From JAKVCB01 sp963578605 (GTDB taxonomy: Bacteria; Planctomycetota; Planctomycetia; Pirellulales; Lacipirellulaceae), in the NCBI GenBank assembly GCA_963578605.1, contig CAUZEA010000140.1, forward strand, positions 1 to 12,444: DNA of 12,444 nucleotides. The letters are read 5' to 3'. Positions within the stretch are counted from its first letter, which is position 1; each line of letters begins with the position of its first letter. Shown here in pieces: positions 1 through 7,402 of the stretch. The notes under the pieces were generated by a model, which was not told the DNA's origin, did not search any database, and saw only the letters and a program-made list of their open reading frames with translations. Position numbers and translations under genes: made by a program.

Positions 1-1908
1 GTGGTTGCCGATGGCGATCTTTTTGAAAAAGACACCCGGCTGTCGGTCATCTGGGTACAGGGTACGCGCTATGACGTGGCAAAATTGCCAGAGGTGGATC
101 TGCGTGGCAGTTGGCGAATCCGTTTTCATCCCTTCAATACTCCCACCCCCTGTCACTCGTTCCAGTTAACTGGCAAGCCGGACAAACTGGAAGGACACTT
201 GTCGGTCGAACTGCCAGGGGGAGACCAGCAGCAGTCGAAACTTGAGCACGTGACGTTCGAGGATTCGCGGCTGACCACCCGTCTGGCGGGTGAATCGCTA
301 GGAGTGGAGGGAGTCTTACGGATGACTGCGTTGGTTCAGGCTCACCAAAGGGATGCAACATCAGCTGCGGGCAGCGGGGATATCTCGTGGACAGGTGAGT
401 TTGTCTATCCGGATGGAAGACATCTTGGCTTCACCTGTTCTCCCGCTCTAACGGAAGATGGACAACGCCAGTTTGCCGACACAGAGCATTCCGAAACGGA
501 GGACCAACCTCCATTTGACCGGACTGCATCTTTTCCTGTGAATTATCCTTTGGGGGCCTTTGGGAGGAACGGACAGCCCGCTCAGCCAGAGCGAATCCTT
601 TTCCAGGGTGCCACGATTTGGAGCTGTGGACCCGAAGGCGTTTTGCAAAATGCTTCGTTGCTAGTAGGCCAGGGAAAGGTTTTGGCCGTGGGGACGGATC
701 TGGATGTACCACCGGATGTCATGACGGTCGACGCTCGAGGTAAGCACATTACCCCGGGTATCATCGACTGTCATTCACACATGGCGAGCGACGGAGGTAT
801 CAACGAAAGCGGCCAGGCAATCACTGCAGAGGTCCGCATTGGAGACTTTGTTGACTCGCGGGATATAGCGATCTACCATCAACTGGCCGGTGGTGTCACC
901 TGCGCAAACATTCTGCACGGTTCCGCCAATCCGATCGGGGGCCAAAACCAAGTGATCAAATTGCGTTGGGGTTCGGCAGGTGAAGGATTGAAGTTTTCCC
1001 TCGCCCCCCAAGGGATCAAATTCGCTTTGGGAGAAAATGTGAAGCAGAGCAATTGGGGTAAAAAGTTCACCACGCGCTACCCTCAAACGCGCATGGGAGT
1101 TGAACAGATCATTCGCGATGCATTTCACTCAGCTCAGCAATATCGCTTGCGGTGGCGACAGTGGGAAGACACACGACGTGGGCTGCCACCTCGAAAAGAC
1201 TTGGAATTGGATGCGATCGCCGAGATCCTCGAAGGCAAGCGATGGATTCACTGTCATGCCTATCGGCAAGACGAAATGCTGGCTTTGCTGCGCACTCTTG
1301 AAGAGTACGAAGTGACCATTGGTACCCTGCAACATGTGCTCGAGGGGTACAAGATTGCCGATGCGATGGCCCGGCACGGTGCAATGGGATCGGCGTTTTC
1401 GGACTGGTGGGGTTACAAGTTCGAGGTTTACGATGCGATTCCCTACAACGGCGCTTTGATGTACCAAGCCGGCGTGTGCGTTTCTTTCAACTCTGACAGT
1501 CGAGAACTCGGGCGACACCTAAATCAAGAAGCAGCCAAGGCAGTTAAGTATGGTGGCGTGCCCCAGGTCGAGGCCCTGAAGTTCGTCACGCTCAATCCGG
1601 CCCGACAACTTCGTATCGACAACTTCGTGGGATCGCTGGAAACAGGCAAACAAGCGGACTTTGTCATTTGGAGCGGCCCACCGTTGTCGAATTTTTCACT
1701 TTGTGAACAGACCTGGATTGAGGGGCGGAAATACTTTGACCGGCAAGTCGATCTAAAATTACGCACCAAGTTTCAAGCCATGCACAATACACTGGTCCAG
1801 AAAATTCTCCGCTCCAAAGCTCCCATGATCAACGCGCAGCAGAAAGACAAGGAACAACCCACGCGTCATCCGCGGGGAGATTGCCTCTGCCATTGGCATT
1901 GGCGATAG
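1..1908 (+). CDS. Amidohydrolase, two-domain protein, 5'-truncated by window edge
   Basis: The frame is open from base 1 to a TAG stop. The first codon is GTG but is probably an internal valine: residues 1-27 (ADGDLFEKDTRL, then WVQGTRYDV) look like the C-terminal strand region of an amidohydrolase domain, so the true start lies upstream. Residues about 35-150 form a beta-rich linker of unknown role. A second, complete amidohydrolase domain follows from about residue 195. It has the metal-binding HxH pair (H258, H260, in DCHSH), HCH (H417/H419), a further histidine in LQHVLEGYK (H445) and the catalytic aspartate D499 in NSDS. It ends with LNPARQLRID and GSLETGKQADFVIW, the usual closing strands of imidazolonepropionase-like amidohydrolases. 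These enzymes hydrolyse amide or related bonds in a TIM-barrel metal site; the substrate cannot be predicted. The extreme C-terminus (after about residue 610) is basic and unlike the family. The next gene follows 104 bases downstream on the same strand, probably in the same operon. Confidence 0.9.
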   Translation: MVADGDLFEKDTRLSVIWVQGTRYDVAKLPEVDLRGSWRIRFHPFNTPTPCHSFQLTGKPDKLEGHLSVELPGGDQQQSKLEHVTFEDSRLTTRLAGESLGVEGVLRMTALVQAHQRDATSAAGSGDISWTGEFVYPDGRHLGFTCSPALTEDGQRQFADTEHSETEDQPPFDRTASFPVNYPLGAFGRNGQPAQPERILFQGATIWSCGPEGVLQNASLLVGQGKVLAVGTDLDVPPDVMTVDARGKHITPGIIDCHSHMASDGGINESGQAITAEVRIGDFVDSRDIAIYHQLAGGVTCANILHGSANPIGGQNQVIKLRWGSAGEGLKFSLAPQGIKFALGENVKQSNWGKKFTTRYPQTRMGVEQIIRDAFHSAQQYRLRWRQWEDTRRGLPPRKDLELDAIAEILEGKRWIHCHAYRQDEMLALLRTLEEYEVTIGTLQHVLEGYKIADAMARHGAMGSAFSDWWGYKFEVYDAIPYNGALMYQAGVCVSFNSDSRELGRHLNQEAAKAVKYGGVPQVEALKFVTLNPARQLRIDNFVGSLETGKQADFVIWSGPPLSNFSLCEQTWIEGRKYFDRQVDLKLRTKFQAMHNTLVQKILRSKAPMINAQQKDKEQPTRHPRGDCLCHWHWR

Positions 1909-2012
1909 AATCCCGAAACAGAAAAGGTCCGCAGATCGACGTCCATCCCGCTGCACTTTTTCCCGAGAGGGTTCATGCGAAAAATATGGTCACCTCGAAC
2001 GAACATTTAACA

Positions 2013-3377
2013 ATGAACACATCCCCTTACCGGACCATCGCCGTTCTGTTGTTACTCGCTTGCAACCTGATGAAAGCATCGGACGAGATCCCCGGTACCG
2101 ATCCGTTGCATCCGATCGTGTTGACCGGTGGCACCATCCATCCGATCTCTGGTGAGCCCGTGGAAGGCGGGCAGTTACTGTTTGATCAAGGGCGTATCGT
2201 CGCGCTGGGAAAACAGGTCGCTCTGCCTGCCGACACCCAAAGCCTGGATATAACGGGAAAACACATTTATCCAGGCTTGTTCGACGCGCATTCCAGTTTG
2301 GGGCTTGTCGAGATCAACATGGTACGTGCCACGCGAGACCTCGCAGAATCGGGGTCCCTGAACTCCAATGTTCGGGTCGAAGTCGCGGTTAATCCAGACA
2401 GTGAGATGATTCCGGTATCTCGCTCTGGAGGCGTGCTGCTGACGTTAACCGTCCCACGCGGTGACTTGGTCGCCGGAAGATCAGCCGTGTTGCAATTGGA
2501 CGGCTGGACGTGGGAAGACATGACGCTGCAATCGCTGGTTGGCATGCATGTCAAGTGGCCCCCCATCACTCCTCTTTCGCACTGGTCGATCAATAAATCC
2601 TTCCAGGAGCAGATGGACCAGCGTGACGAGCGTTTGCGCCAACTTCAGCATTTTATCGATGATGCCCGCAACTACGCCCGCGCCCGCTCCGTGTCACTCC
2701 CGGCGGCCCGGGACCTAGGCTATGACGCTCGGCTCGAAGCAATGCTGCCGGTGATCGAGCGACAGATGCCCGTCATTGTGCTGGCGAATGAGCTGCAACA
2801 AATTGAGTCAGCAATTGCCTTTTCTTTACGGGAAAACCTCAAATTGGTGCTGGTAGGTGGCTACGATGCGGCACGTTGCGCAGAACTCCTTCGACAACAC
2901 CGGATCCCCGTGATTATCAATGGTACCTTGCGACTGCCTCGACGCCGATCGGATCCCTATGATGATCCGTTTACATTACCCGAGCGACTCCGTCAGGCTG
3001 GAATCAAATTTTGTATTGCAAATCACAGCCGATTTGGCGCCTCCAACGTGCGAAACCTGCCCTACCACGCCGCCATGGCGGCTGCACACGGCTTGCCGCG
3101 CGAAGAAGCGTTGCGAGCGATCACGCTCTATCCCGCACAGATTCTGGGAGTCGCCGATCGGGTTGGCTCTCTGGAACCTGGCAAACACGCCACCCTGATC
3201 ATCACGGATGGAAACCCCCTGGAAACGACGACGCACGTCCTAGCGGCGTTCATTCAGGGCCGACGCGTCGACCTCAACGACCGTCACAAACGTCTCTGGA
3301 GCAAGTATCAGCAGAAGTATCGCCAGCATGGCGCGGCGACCCGGAATGTGCCGGGTTTAAGAGATCCCTTGAAATAA
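2013..3377 (+). CDS. Exported amidohydrolase-fold protein, probable pseudoenzyme
   Basis: From ATG 2013 the product is 454 residues. It starts with a signal peptide (MNTSPYRTIAVLLLLAC); the LLAC at residues 14-17 could serve as a lipobox, so it may be a lipoprotein. The fold is amidohydrolase: the N-terminal beta sandwich (VLTGGTIHPISGEPVEGG), then KHIYPGLFDAHSS, and a typical end with AITLYPAQILGVADR, GSLEPGKHATLIITDG and NPLE. The active site is degraded. The HxH motif reads H93-S-S95. The next histidine position reads VLAN (256-259), the following one reads LVGG (280-283), and the usual catalytic aspartate region reads ANHSR (336-340). Binding or a structural role is therefore more likely than hydrolysis. 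Relatives with this pattern (a DPYDD stretch and NLPYHAAMAAAHGLP) accompany intact amidohydrolases in other bacteria, as far as I recall. The start is uncertain: ATG 1986 is in frame and gives a longer signal peptide, and neither ATG has a well-spaced Shine-Dalgarno. An in-frame ATG at 1881 overlaps the previous gene and is unlikely. Confidence 0.88.
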   Translation: MNTSPYRTIAVLLLLACNLMKASDEIPGTDPLHPIVLTGGTIHPISGEPVEGGQLLFDQGRIVALGKQVALPADTQSLDITGKHIYPGLFDAHSSLGLVEINMVRATRDLAESGSLNSNVRVEVAVNPDSEMIPVSRSGGVLLTLTVPRGDLVAGRSAVLQLDGWTWEDMTLQSLVGMHVKWPPITPLSHWSINKSFQEQMDQRDERLRQLQHFIDDARNYARARSVSLPAARDLGYDARLEAMLPVIERQMPVIVLANELQQIESAIAFSLRENLKLVLVGGYDAARCAELLRQHRIPVIINGTLRLPRRRSDPYDDPFTLPERLRQAGIKFCIANHSRFGASNVRNLPYHAAMAAAHGLPREEALRAITLYPAQILGVADRVGSLEPGKHATLIITDGNPLETTTHVLAAFIQGRRVDLNDRHKRLWSKYQQKYRQHGAATRNVPGLRDPLK

Positions 3378-3474
3378 CAAGGGTGACTCAAAACGAGCGG
3401 ATGGCGGGGGCCGAGCATTGGTGTAGAAATGCACCGTTTTACTGGCAGCAAAGTCGGAAAAAATAGGGTACCAT

Positions 3475-3516
3475 GATCCCATTCGCCGATCCCATCGCCA
3501 TTCGATCGGGATTTTT
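3475..3516 (+). terminator. Possible terminator with imperfect direct repeat
   Basis: GATCCC at 3475-3480 and again at 3488-3493 can each pair with GGGAT(T) at 3508-3513, which runs straight into a T tract (3512-3516). The two GATCCC copies belong to an imperfect tandem repeat (GATCCCATTCGCC, then GATCCCATCGCC). The position, about 100-140 bases after the second amidohydrolase gene, suits a factor-independent terminator. The stem is short (5-6 pairs, one possibly G-U) and the loop is long, so this is tentative. Confidence 0.35.
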
Positions 3517-3566
3517 CAAATTGAAATCCGGCCGTCATCAGTAATTCCGTTGGGGAGTTTGCTCAC

Positions 3567-4499
3567 ATGATCAATAAAACGCTAATTAGTTTTTTCATTT
3601 CAGCCTCCGTCGTTCTCACAAACACCTTTGCGGAGGACAATTCTGCCTTTCGGTTTCTGGCCACTGGTGATGTGCCTTATAGTCCGGCGCAGAACATCTC
3701 CTATGGCCAATTGCTGCAACAATCCGAACAGGAAGATTTCGCTTTTCTGATGCACGTAGGAGACATCAAGGCGCAATTCTCTCCTTGTACTGATGATCGA
3801 TTCCGCCAGATCTCCGATCTGTTTGAAAAGTATCCGAAACCTGTCGTCTATACTCCGGGAGACAACGAATGGACGGATTGCCACGGAGTCGGTGCTGATC
3901 CCATTGAACGTCTCGCGAAGATACGAGAACTATTTTTTCAGCACAAAGGTGTACTCCGCCTCGATGAGTTGAACGCCGTGCACCAAAGTGATCATCCAGA
4001 AACTGCGGAATACATCGAAAACTATCGTTTCAGCAAAGCGGGCGTGCTGTTTATCGTCGCCCATGTCTGTGGCAGTGGCAACAACCGGAGGATTGATGAT
4101 CCACCGTCCATGCGGGAATACGAGGCCCGCAATCAGGCAAATCTGGCGTTTCTCAAGGAGAGTTTCGCCGGCGCTTTACAAAACCGAGTGCCGGGTGTGG
4201 CGCTGGTCATTCACGCAAACCCAGACTTTGAAAACGGAAAAGGTGAGGGCTTTCGCGACATCCTGGCAGCCCTGCGAGATTTTCTAGCCGAATACCAGCA
4301 GCCCGTGGTTTGCATCCACGGAGATTCGCACTACTTTCGCATCGACAAACCGTTTCATGATGAAGCCGGGACCCGGTATCTGCACTTCACGCGCATGGAA
4401 GTGTTCGGAGCACCCACGGTCGCCGGCGTCATTGTGAACGTGGACCCGGCCGACCCGCAAGTCTTCAGCTACAGGCCCTACTACATGAACAACGACTAG
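3567..4499 (+). CDS. Exported calcineurin-like metallophosphoesterase
   Basis: The product is 310 residues with a signal peptide (MINKTLISFFISASVVLTNTFA, cleavage near A22), so it acts outside the cytoplasm. The start is supported by GGGGAG at 3552-3557, nine bases before the ATG. The calcineurin-like metal-site motifs appear in order: G34-D35 (ATGDVPY), H63-x-G-D66 (MHVGDIK), G98-D-N-E101 (PGDNEWTDC), H216 (VIHANPDF) and H251-G-D-S-H255. In the classical family the third and last motifs are GNH(D/E) and GHxH. Here they read GDNE and GDSH, so some standard ligands are changed. The PGDNEWTDC form recurs, as far as I remember, in a sub-family of bacterial and fungal metallophosphoesterases, so the enzyme may still be active. 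The substrate is unknown. The gene stands alone, converging on rpsI. Confidence 0.85.
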   Translation: MINKTLISFFISASVVLTNTFAEDNSAFRFLATGDVPYSPAQNISYGQLLQQSEQEDFAFLMHVGDIKAQFSPCTDDRFRQISDLFEKYPKPVVYTPGDNEWTDCHGVGADPIERLAKIRELFFQHKGVLRLDELNAVHQSDHPETAEYIENYRFSKAGVLFIVAHVCGSGNNRRIDDPPSMREYEARNQANLAFLKESFAGALQNRVPGVALVIHANPDFENGKGEGFRDILAALRDFLAEYQQPVVCIHGDSHYFRIDKPFHDEAGTRYLHFTRMEVFGAPTVAGVIVNVDPADPQVFSYRPYYMNND

Positions 4500-4517
4500 G
4501 TGCTGAACAAGTGCTGA

Positions 4518-4538
4518 GGTAACCTGCCAGCCGTTACC
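4518..4538. terminator. Hairpin between convergent genes, possible bidirectional terminator
   Basis: GGTAAC (4518-4523) and GTTACC (4533-4538) form a perfect six-base-pair stem with a nine-base loop. It sits in the short gap between the metallophosphoesterase stop (4499) and the rpsI stop (4534-4536), overlapping the latter. Neither side has a run of T, so function as a factor-independent terminator is uncertain. Confidence 0.35.
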
Positions 4539-4947
4539 GTTTCGAGAACTGCGTGCCCCGCCGGGCACCGTGTAGACCGCACTTCTTTCGCTCTTTCATG
4601 CGCGAATCGCGAGTCATAAACCCGCTTTCACGCATGACAGTTTCGAGTTCCTCGTCATAGCCCGACAGAGCACGGGCAATGCCCATCTTGCAGGCACCCG
4701 ACTGTCCGGTCATGCCTCCCCCTTTGACGTTGATCAACACGTCCAGTTCTTCATTCTTCCCAGAACTCTTTAACGGGGCGACCACGGCATTGCGGTCCTG
4801 CACGTTGGCAAAATACTCTTCCAACGAACGCTTGTTGATCGTGATTTTGCCACTGCCCGGGCGGATGCGCACCCGTGCAACCGAACTCTTACGCCGACCT
4901 GTTCCCAAGATGTCTCCAGTGTACTTGTCCTTCTTGACGTTAATCAT
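4534..4947 (-). CDS. rpsI: 30S ribosomal protein S9
   Basis: The product is 137 residues and a full-length match to bacterial S9 (bS9/uS9), a small-subunit head protein whose C-terminal tail reaches the P-site tRNA. Diagnostic stretches are GTGRRKSSVARVRI near the N-terminus, the Gly-rich VKGGGMTGQSGA in the middle, IARALSGYD, and the basic C-terminal tail ending RRGTQFSKR, which is nearly invariant in the family. The start ATG overlaps the rplM stop (ATGA, 4944-4947), the usual translational coupling of this gene pair. It is transcribed from the rplM promoter. Nothing about the gene is unusual. Confidence 0.98.
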   Translation of the reverse strand: MINVKKDKYTGDILGTGRRKSSVARVRIRPGSGKITINKRSLEEYFANVQDRNAVVAPLKSSGKNEELDVLINVKGGGMTGQSGACKMGIARALSGYDEELETVMRESGFMTRDSRMKERKKCGLHGARRGTQFSKR

Positions 4948-5381
4948 GCTGGGCTTCCTGTTTCGCGAGGTACGGGATTCTGAGCTTGGTGCGGATGGTC
5001 CGCACTTGCATAAATCTTGAGTTTGGAAAGCATCTGTCGGCCAAGTTTGCTTTTCGGTAACATTCTTCGAACCGCTTCGCGCAGAATACGATCCGGGTGT
5101 CGTTCCCGTCGCTTTTCAGCGGTTTCCGTTTTCTGACCCGGATATCCTGTGTACCAGCTGTAGGTTTTCTTTTCCCACTTTTTGCCAGTAAAAGAGATCT
5201 TGTCGGCGTTGACCACAACCACAAAATCCCCCGTATCGACGTGAGGCGTATAGGTCGCCCGATGTTTTCCCATCAGAACTACCGCCAATTCGCTTGCCAG
5301 GCGGCCAACGATCTTGTTCTCGGCATCAAACAGCCACCAAGACCTTTCTACCTGACCTGGCTTGGCCATATACGTTTTCAT
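4944..5381 (-). CDS. rplM: 50S ribosomal protein L13
   Basis: The product is 145 residues from ATG 5381, the normal L13 length. L13 is an early-assembly protein of the large subunit. It begins MKTYMAKPGQVERSWW, as L13 proteins generally do. It continues with AENKIVGRLASELAVVLMGK, TPHVDTGDFVVVVNADKI and TGKKWEKKTYSWYTGYPG, and then RHPDRILREAVRRMLPK, all family signatures. An in-frame GTG at 5396 would add five residues (MGYQA) absent from relatives. The ATG is preferred; a GGGG stretch lies nine bases upstream of it on the coding strand. Four bases overlap rpsI. The promoter is at 5463-5491. Confidence 0.98.
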   Translation of the reverse strand: MKTYMAKPGQVERSWWLFDAENKIVGRLASELAVVLMGKHRATYTPHVDTGDFVVVVNADKISFTGKKWEKKTYSWYTGYPGQKTETAEKRRERHPDRILREAVRRMLPKSKLGRQMLSKLKIYASADHPHQAQNPVPRETGSPA

Positions 5382-5686
5382 CGCCTGATACCCCACGCTC
5401 TCCCTTGTTTACGGCCGGACGGCAATCCGCCACTGACTAAGCAAAATTTCCTGAAAAATCACATTTTATCGCTTTCGGGTCTCCGTTTCAAGGTCATCGA
5501 ACCCCAATATTTTGGAACGTCCGGCCAGCCACGATCCCCGTCATTTCAGCCGCTACGGCCGCCGGTCCTTTGCGCGTGGAGGATCGAACGATTTCAAAAG
5601 CAACTCCGGCCAGGGGGCCGAAGTGGGGTTTAAGGGAGTCTCCCAATGTGCCAAAATCCGCGCTTTTGAACCTGGGGAATTCTTAC
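5382..5686. other. Divergent intergenic region between rplM and pntAA
   Basis: This 305-base gap separates the ribosomal operon (leftward) from the transhydrogenase operon (rightward). The left part holds the rplM leader and promoter. The right part, 5492-5686, should hold the pnt promoter, but I see no convincing -35/-10 pair there. It contains an 11-base palindrome GGGAGTCTCCC at 5634-5644 and two short CCGGCCAG copies (near 5521 and 5607). Part of it is open in frame with pntAA from 5570, but that extension resembles no transhydrogenase N-terminus. Confidence 0.6.
5463..5491 (-). promoter_or_regulatory. Sigma70-type promoter of rplM-rpsI
   Basis: Reading the minus strand, a -35 box TTGAAA (plus-strand 5486-5491) is followed by exactly 17 bases and a -10 box TAAAAT (plus-strand 5463-5468). 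Each box matches the consensus at five of six positions with ideal spacing. Transcription would start near 5456, leaving a leader of about 75 bases before the rplM ATG. The site is inferred from sequence only. Confidence 0.72.
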
Positions 5687-6886
5687 ATGAAGGTGGCAGT
5701 CGTCAAAGAGACTTTTCCGGGCGAACGTCGAGTGGCGCTGGTCCCCGCTGTCTTAAAACAGCTGAATCGCACGGGGATCGAAGTCGTTGTCGAATCGGGG
5801 GCCGGCCAATCTGCCGGATACGAAGACCGTGAATACGAAGAAAATGGAGCCAAAATCGTTGGTAGCCGGCAGGAAGCTTTTCAAGCCGATGCCATTTCCC
5901 AAGTCCGCTGCCTGGGCGCAAACCCGGAAGCCGGCCAGGCCGACCTTGACTTGCTTCGAAAGGGTCACATCTTGCTGGGAAGCTGTGACCCGCTGGGCAA
6001 TCCGCAAGCGATACAGCAACTGGCAGACAGGGGCGTCACCCTGTTGGCATTGGAGATGATTCCTCGAATCACTCGTGCCCAGAGCATGGATGTACTCTCC
6101 TCGATGGCTACGATTGCTGGTTACCGGGCTGTCCTGTTGGGAGCGGTCGAGTTACCCAAAATGTTTCCTCTGATGATGACGGCGGCCGGTACTGTTTCTC
6201 CGGCGCGAGTTTTTGTTATCGGAGCCGGTGTCGCCGGACTTCAGGCAATTGCTACCTCGCGACGACTGGGAGCGGTTGTCCACGCTTACGATGTTCGTCC
6301 AGCCGTACGGGAGCAAGTCGAAAGCCTGGGTGGCAAGTTCGTCGAATTGCAACTGGAGGCGGATGAATCGGAAGACAAGGGGGGCTACGCCAAGGCGATG
6401 GGCGAAGAGTTTTATCAGAAACAGCGCGAGTTCATGGCGGAAGTTGCTGCCGAAAGTGATGTGGTGATCACAACCGCTGCCATTCCGGGGAAGCAATCCC
6501 CCCTGCTCATTACCGAGTCGGCTGTCCGGGGAATGTCCCGTGGTTCCGTGATTATCGATCTGGCAGCCGAGCGCGGCGGTAATTGCGAGTTATCCGAGCC
6601 AGATCAGCGGGTGGAAAAATACGGGGTCACCATTCTGGGTCCGACCAATCTACCGTCCGAGATCCCTTACCATGCCAGTCAGATGTACAGCAAAAATATG
6701 GCCACGCTCCTGAGTCATCTGGTCAACGAGGGACAACTTCAATTGGACATGACAGACGAAATTAATCGCAATACGACCGTTGCGCACCAGGGTGATGTGT
6801 GCAATAACCGTATTCGTGAGATCTTGGGATTGGATCCTCTTCCTGACCCGGTCGAAGAAAAAGAGAGTGCAGGACACAAAACATGA
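5687..6886 (+). CDS. pntAA: NAD(P) transhydrogenase subunit alpha, part 1 (domain I)
   Basis: The product is 399 residues, the soluble cytoplasmic NAD(H)-binding domain I of proton-translocating transhydrogenase. The start is ATG 5687 (MKVAVVKETFPGERRVAL, the family N-terminus), with GGGGA at 5674-5678. The Rossmann glycine motif is G179-A-G-V-A-G184 (VIGAGVAGLQA), followed by the acidic residue D202 in AYDVRP that selects NAD(H) over NADP(H). The RQD loop residues R127, Q132 and D135 are present at the same numbers as I remember for the Rhodospirillum rubrum protein. Other landmarks are TTAAIPGKQSPLLIT, VIIDLAAERGGN and GPTNLPSEIPYHASQMYSKN. The subunit is split from the membrane part, as in R. 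rubrum and Thermus. The stop overlaps the pntAB start by four bases (ATGA), indicating coupling. Confidence 0.97.
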   Translation: MKVAVVKETFPGERRVALVPAVLKQLNRTGIEVVVESGAGQSAGYEDREYEENGAKIVGSRQEAFQADAISQVRCLGANPEAGQADLDLLRKGHILLGSCDPLGNPQAIQQLADRGVTLLALEMIPRITRAQSMDVLSSMATIAGYRAVLLGAVELPKMFPLMMTAAGTVSPARVFVIGAGVAGLQAIATSRRLGAVVHAYDVRPAVREQVESLGGKFVELQLEADESEDKGGYAKAMGEEFYQKQREFMAEVAAESDVVITTAAIPGKQSPLLITESAVRGMSRGSVIIDLAAERGGNCELSEPDQRVEKYGVTILGPTNLPSEIPYHASQMYSKNMATLLSHLVNEGQLQLDMTDEINRNTTVAHQGDVCNNRIREILGLDPLPDPVEEKESAGHKT

Positions 6887-7392
6887 GACATTTCAATCTA
6901 CAGAACCGTCGGGCCACGGCAGGCCGATACACACTGGCTTTAACTTTGCTGGGATTTTCTGTACTTTGGGCGGTCCCTGCACTGGCCGACGAAACGTCAC
7001 CCGCGGTGGCCGGTTCCGGGGCGAATATTGAAATCAAAACGACAACCCAGATTCCACCGACTGCTGTTTCGGCGGAGGAGGCAGAAAACTCTTTTTCACG
7101 ACAGGAGGCTCTGATTGCGAGTCTGACAGTTTTTGTGCTGGCGATCTTTATCGGATTCGAAATCATTACCAAGGTACCTCCCACACTCCACACGCCATTG
7201 ATGTCGGGATCCAACGCCATCAGCGGCATCACCGTCGTCGGCGCCCTGCTGGCAGCAGGTGGTACTCTCGGCTTCACTTCCCAGGGAATTCCAGCTTTGC
7301 TGGGAGTACTGGCGTTAGTCCTGGCAACGGTCAACGTGGTCGGTGGGTTCATGGTGACTGGCAGGATGCTGGCGATGTTTCAAAGGAAATAA
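6883..7392 (+). CDS. pntAB: NAD(P) transhydrogenase subunit alpha, part 2, with N-terminal signal-like extension
   Basis: The product is 169 residues, part of the membrane domain II that carries protons. The family core is at residues about 75-169: TVFVLAIFIGFEIITKVPP, then LHTPLMSGSNAISG with the conserved H103, ITVVGALLAAGG, and VNVVGGFMVTGRMLAMF at the end, giving three membrane segments. Before this core lies an extra part: a basic N-terminus, a hydrophobic stretch at residues 17-32 and ALA-DE at 33-37, which reads as a signal peptide, then about 40 polar residues. This is longer than the roughly 100-140 residues usual for split PntAB. The extension could be a cleaved signal or a stand-in for the extra first membrane segment of fused PntA; both would put the following stretch in the periplasm. 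The start overlaps the pntAA stop and pntB begins ten bases after the stop. Confidence 0.95.
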   Translation: MRHFNLQNRRATAGRYTLALTLLGFSVLWAVPALADETSPAVAGSGANIEIKTTTQIPPTAVSAEEAENSFSRQEALIASLTVFVLAIFIGFEIITKVPPTLHTPLMSGSNAISGITVVGALLAAGGTLGFTSQGIPALLGVLALVLATVNVVGGFMVTGRMLAMFQRK

Positions 7393-7402
7393 GGCGTAAA
7401 TT

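Noticed and set aside
1881..2012. Upstream start for the second amidohydrolase
   Set aside because: ATG 1881 overlaps the previous gene and would place about 44 non-family residues before a clear signal peptide; 2013 or 1986 fits an exported protein.
5097..5633. Plus-strand 178-residue open frame
   Set aside because: It runs antisense through rplM and then the divergent intergenic region; rplM is certain on the other strand.
5570..5686. Upstream start for pntAA
   Set aside because: The 39 added residues resemble no transhydrogenase, whereas MKVAVVKE at 5687 is the family N-terminus and has a ribosome-binding site.
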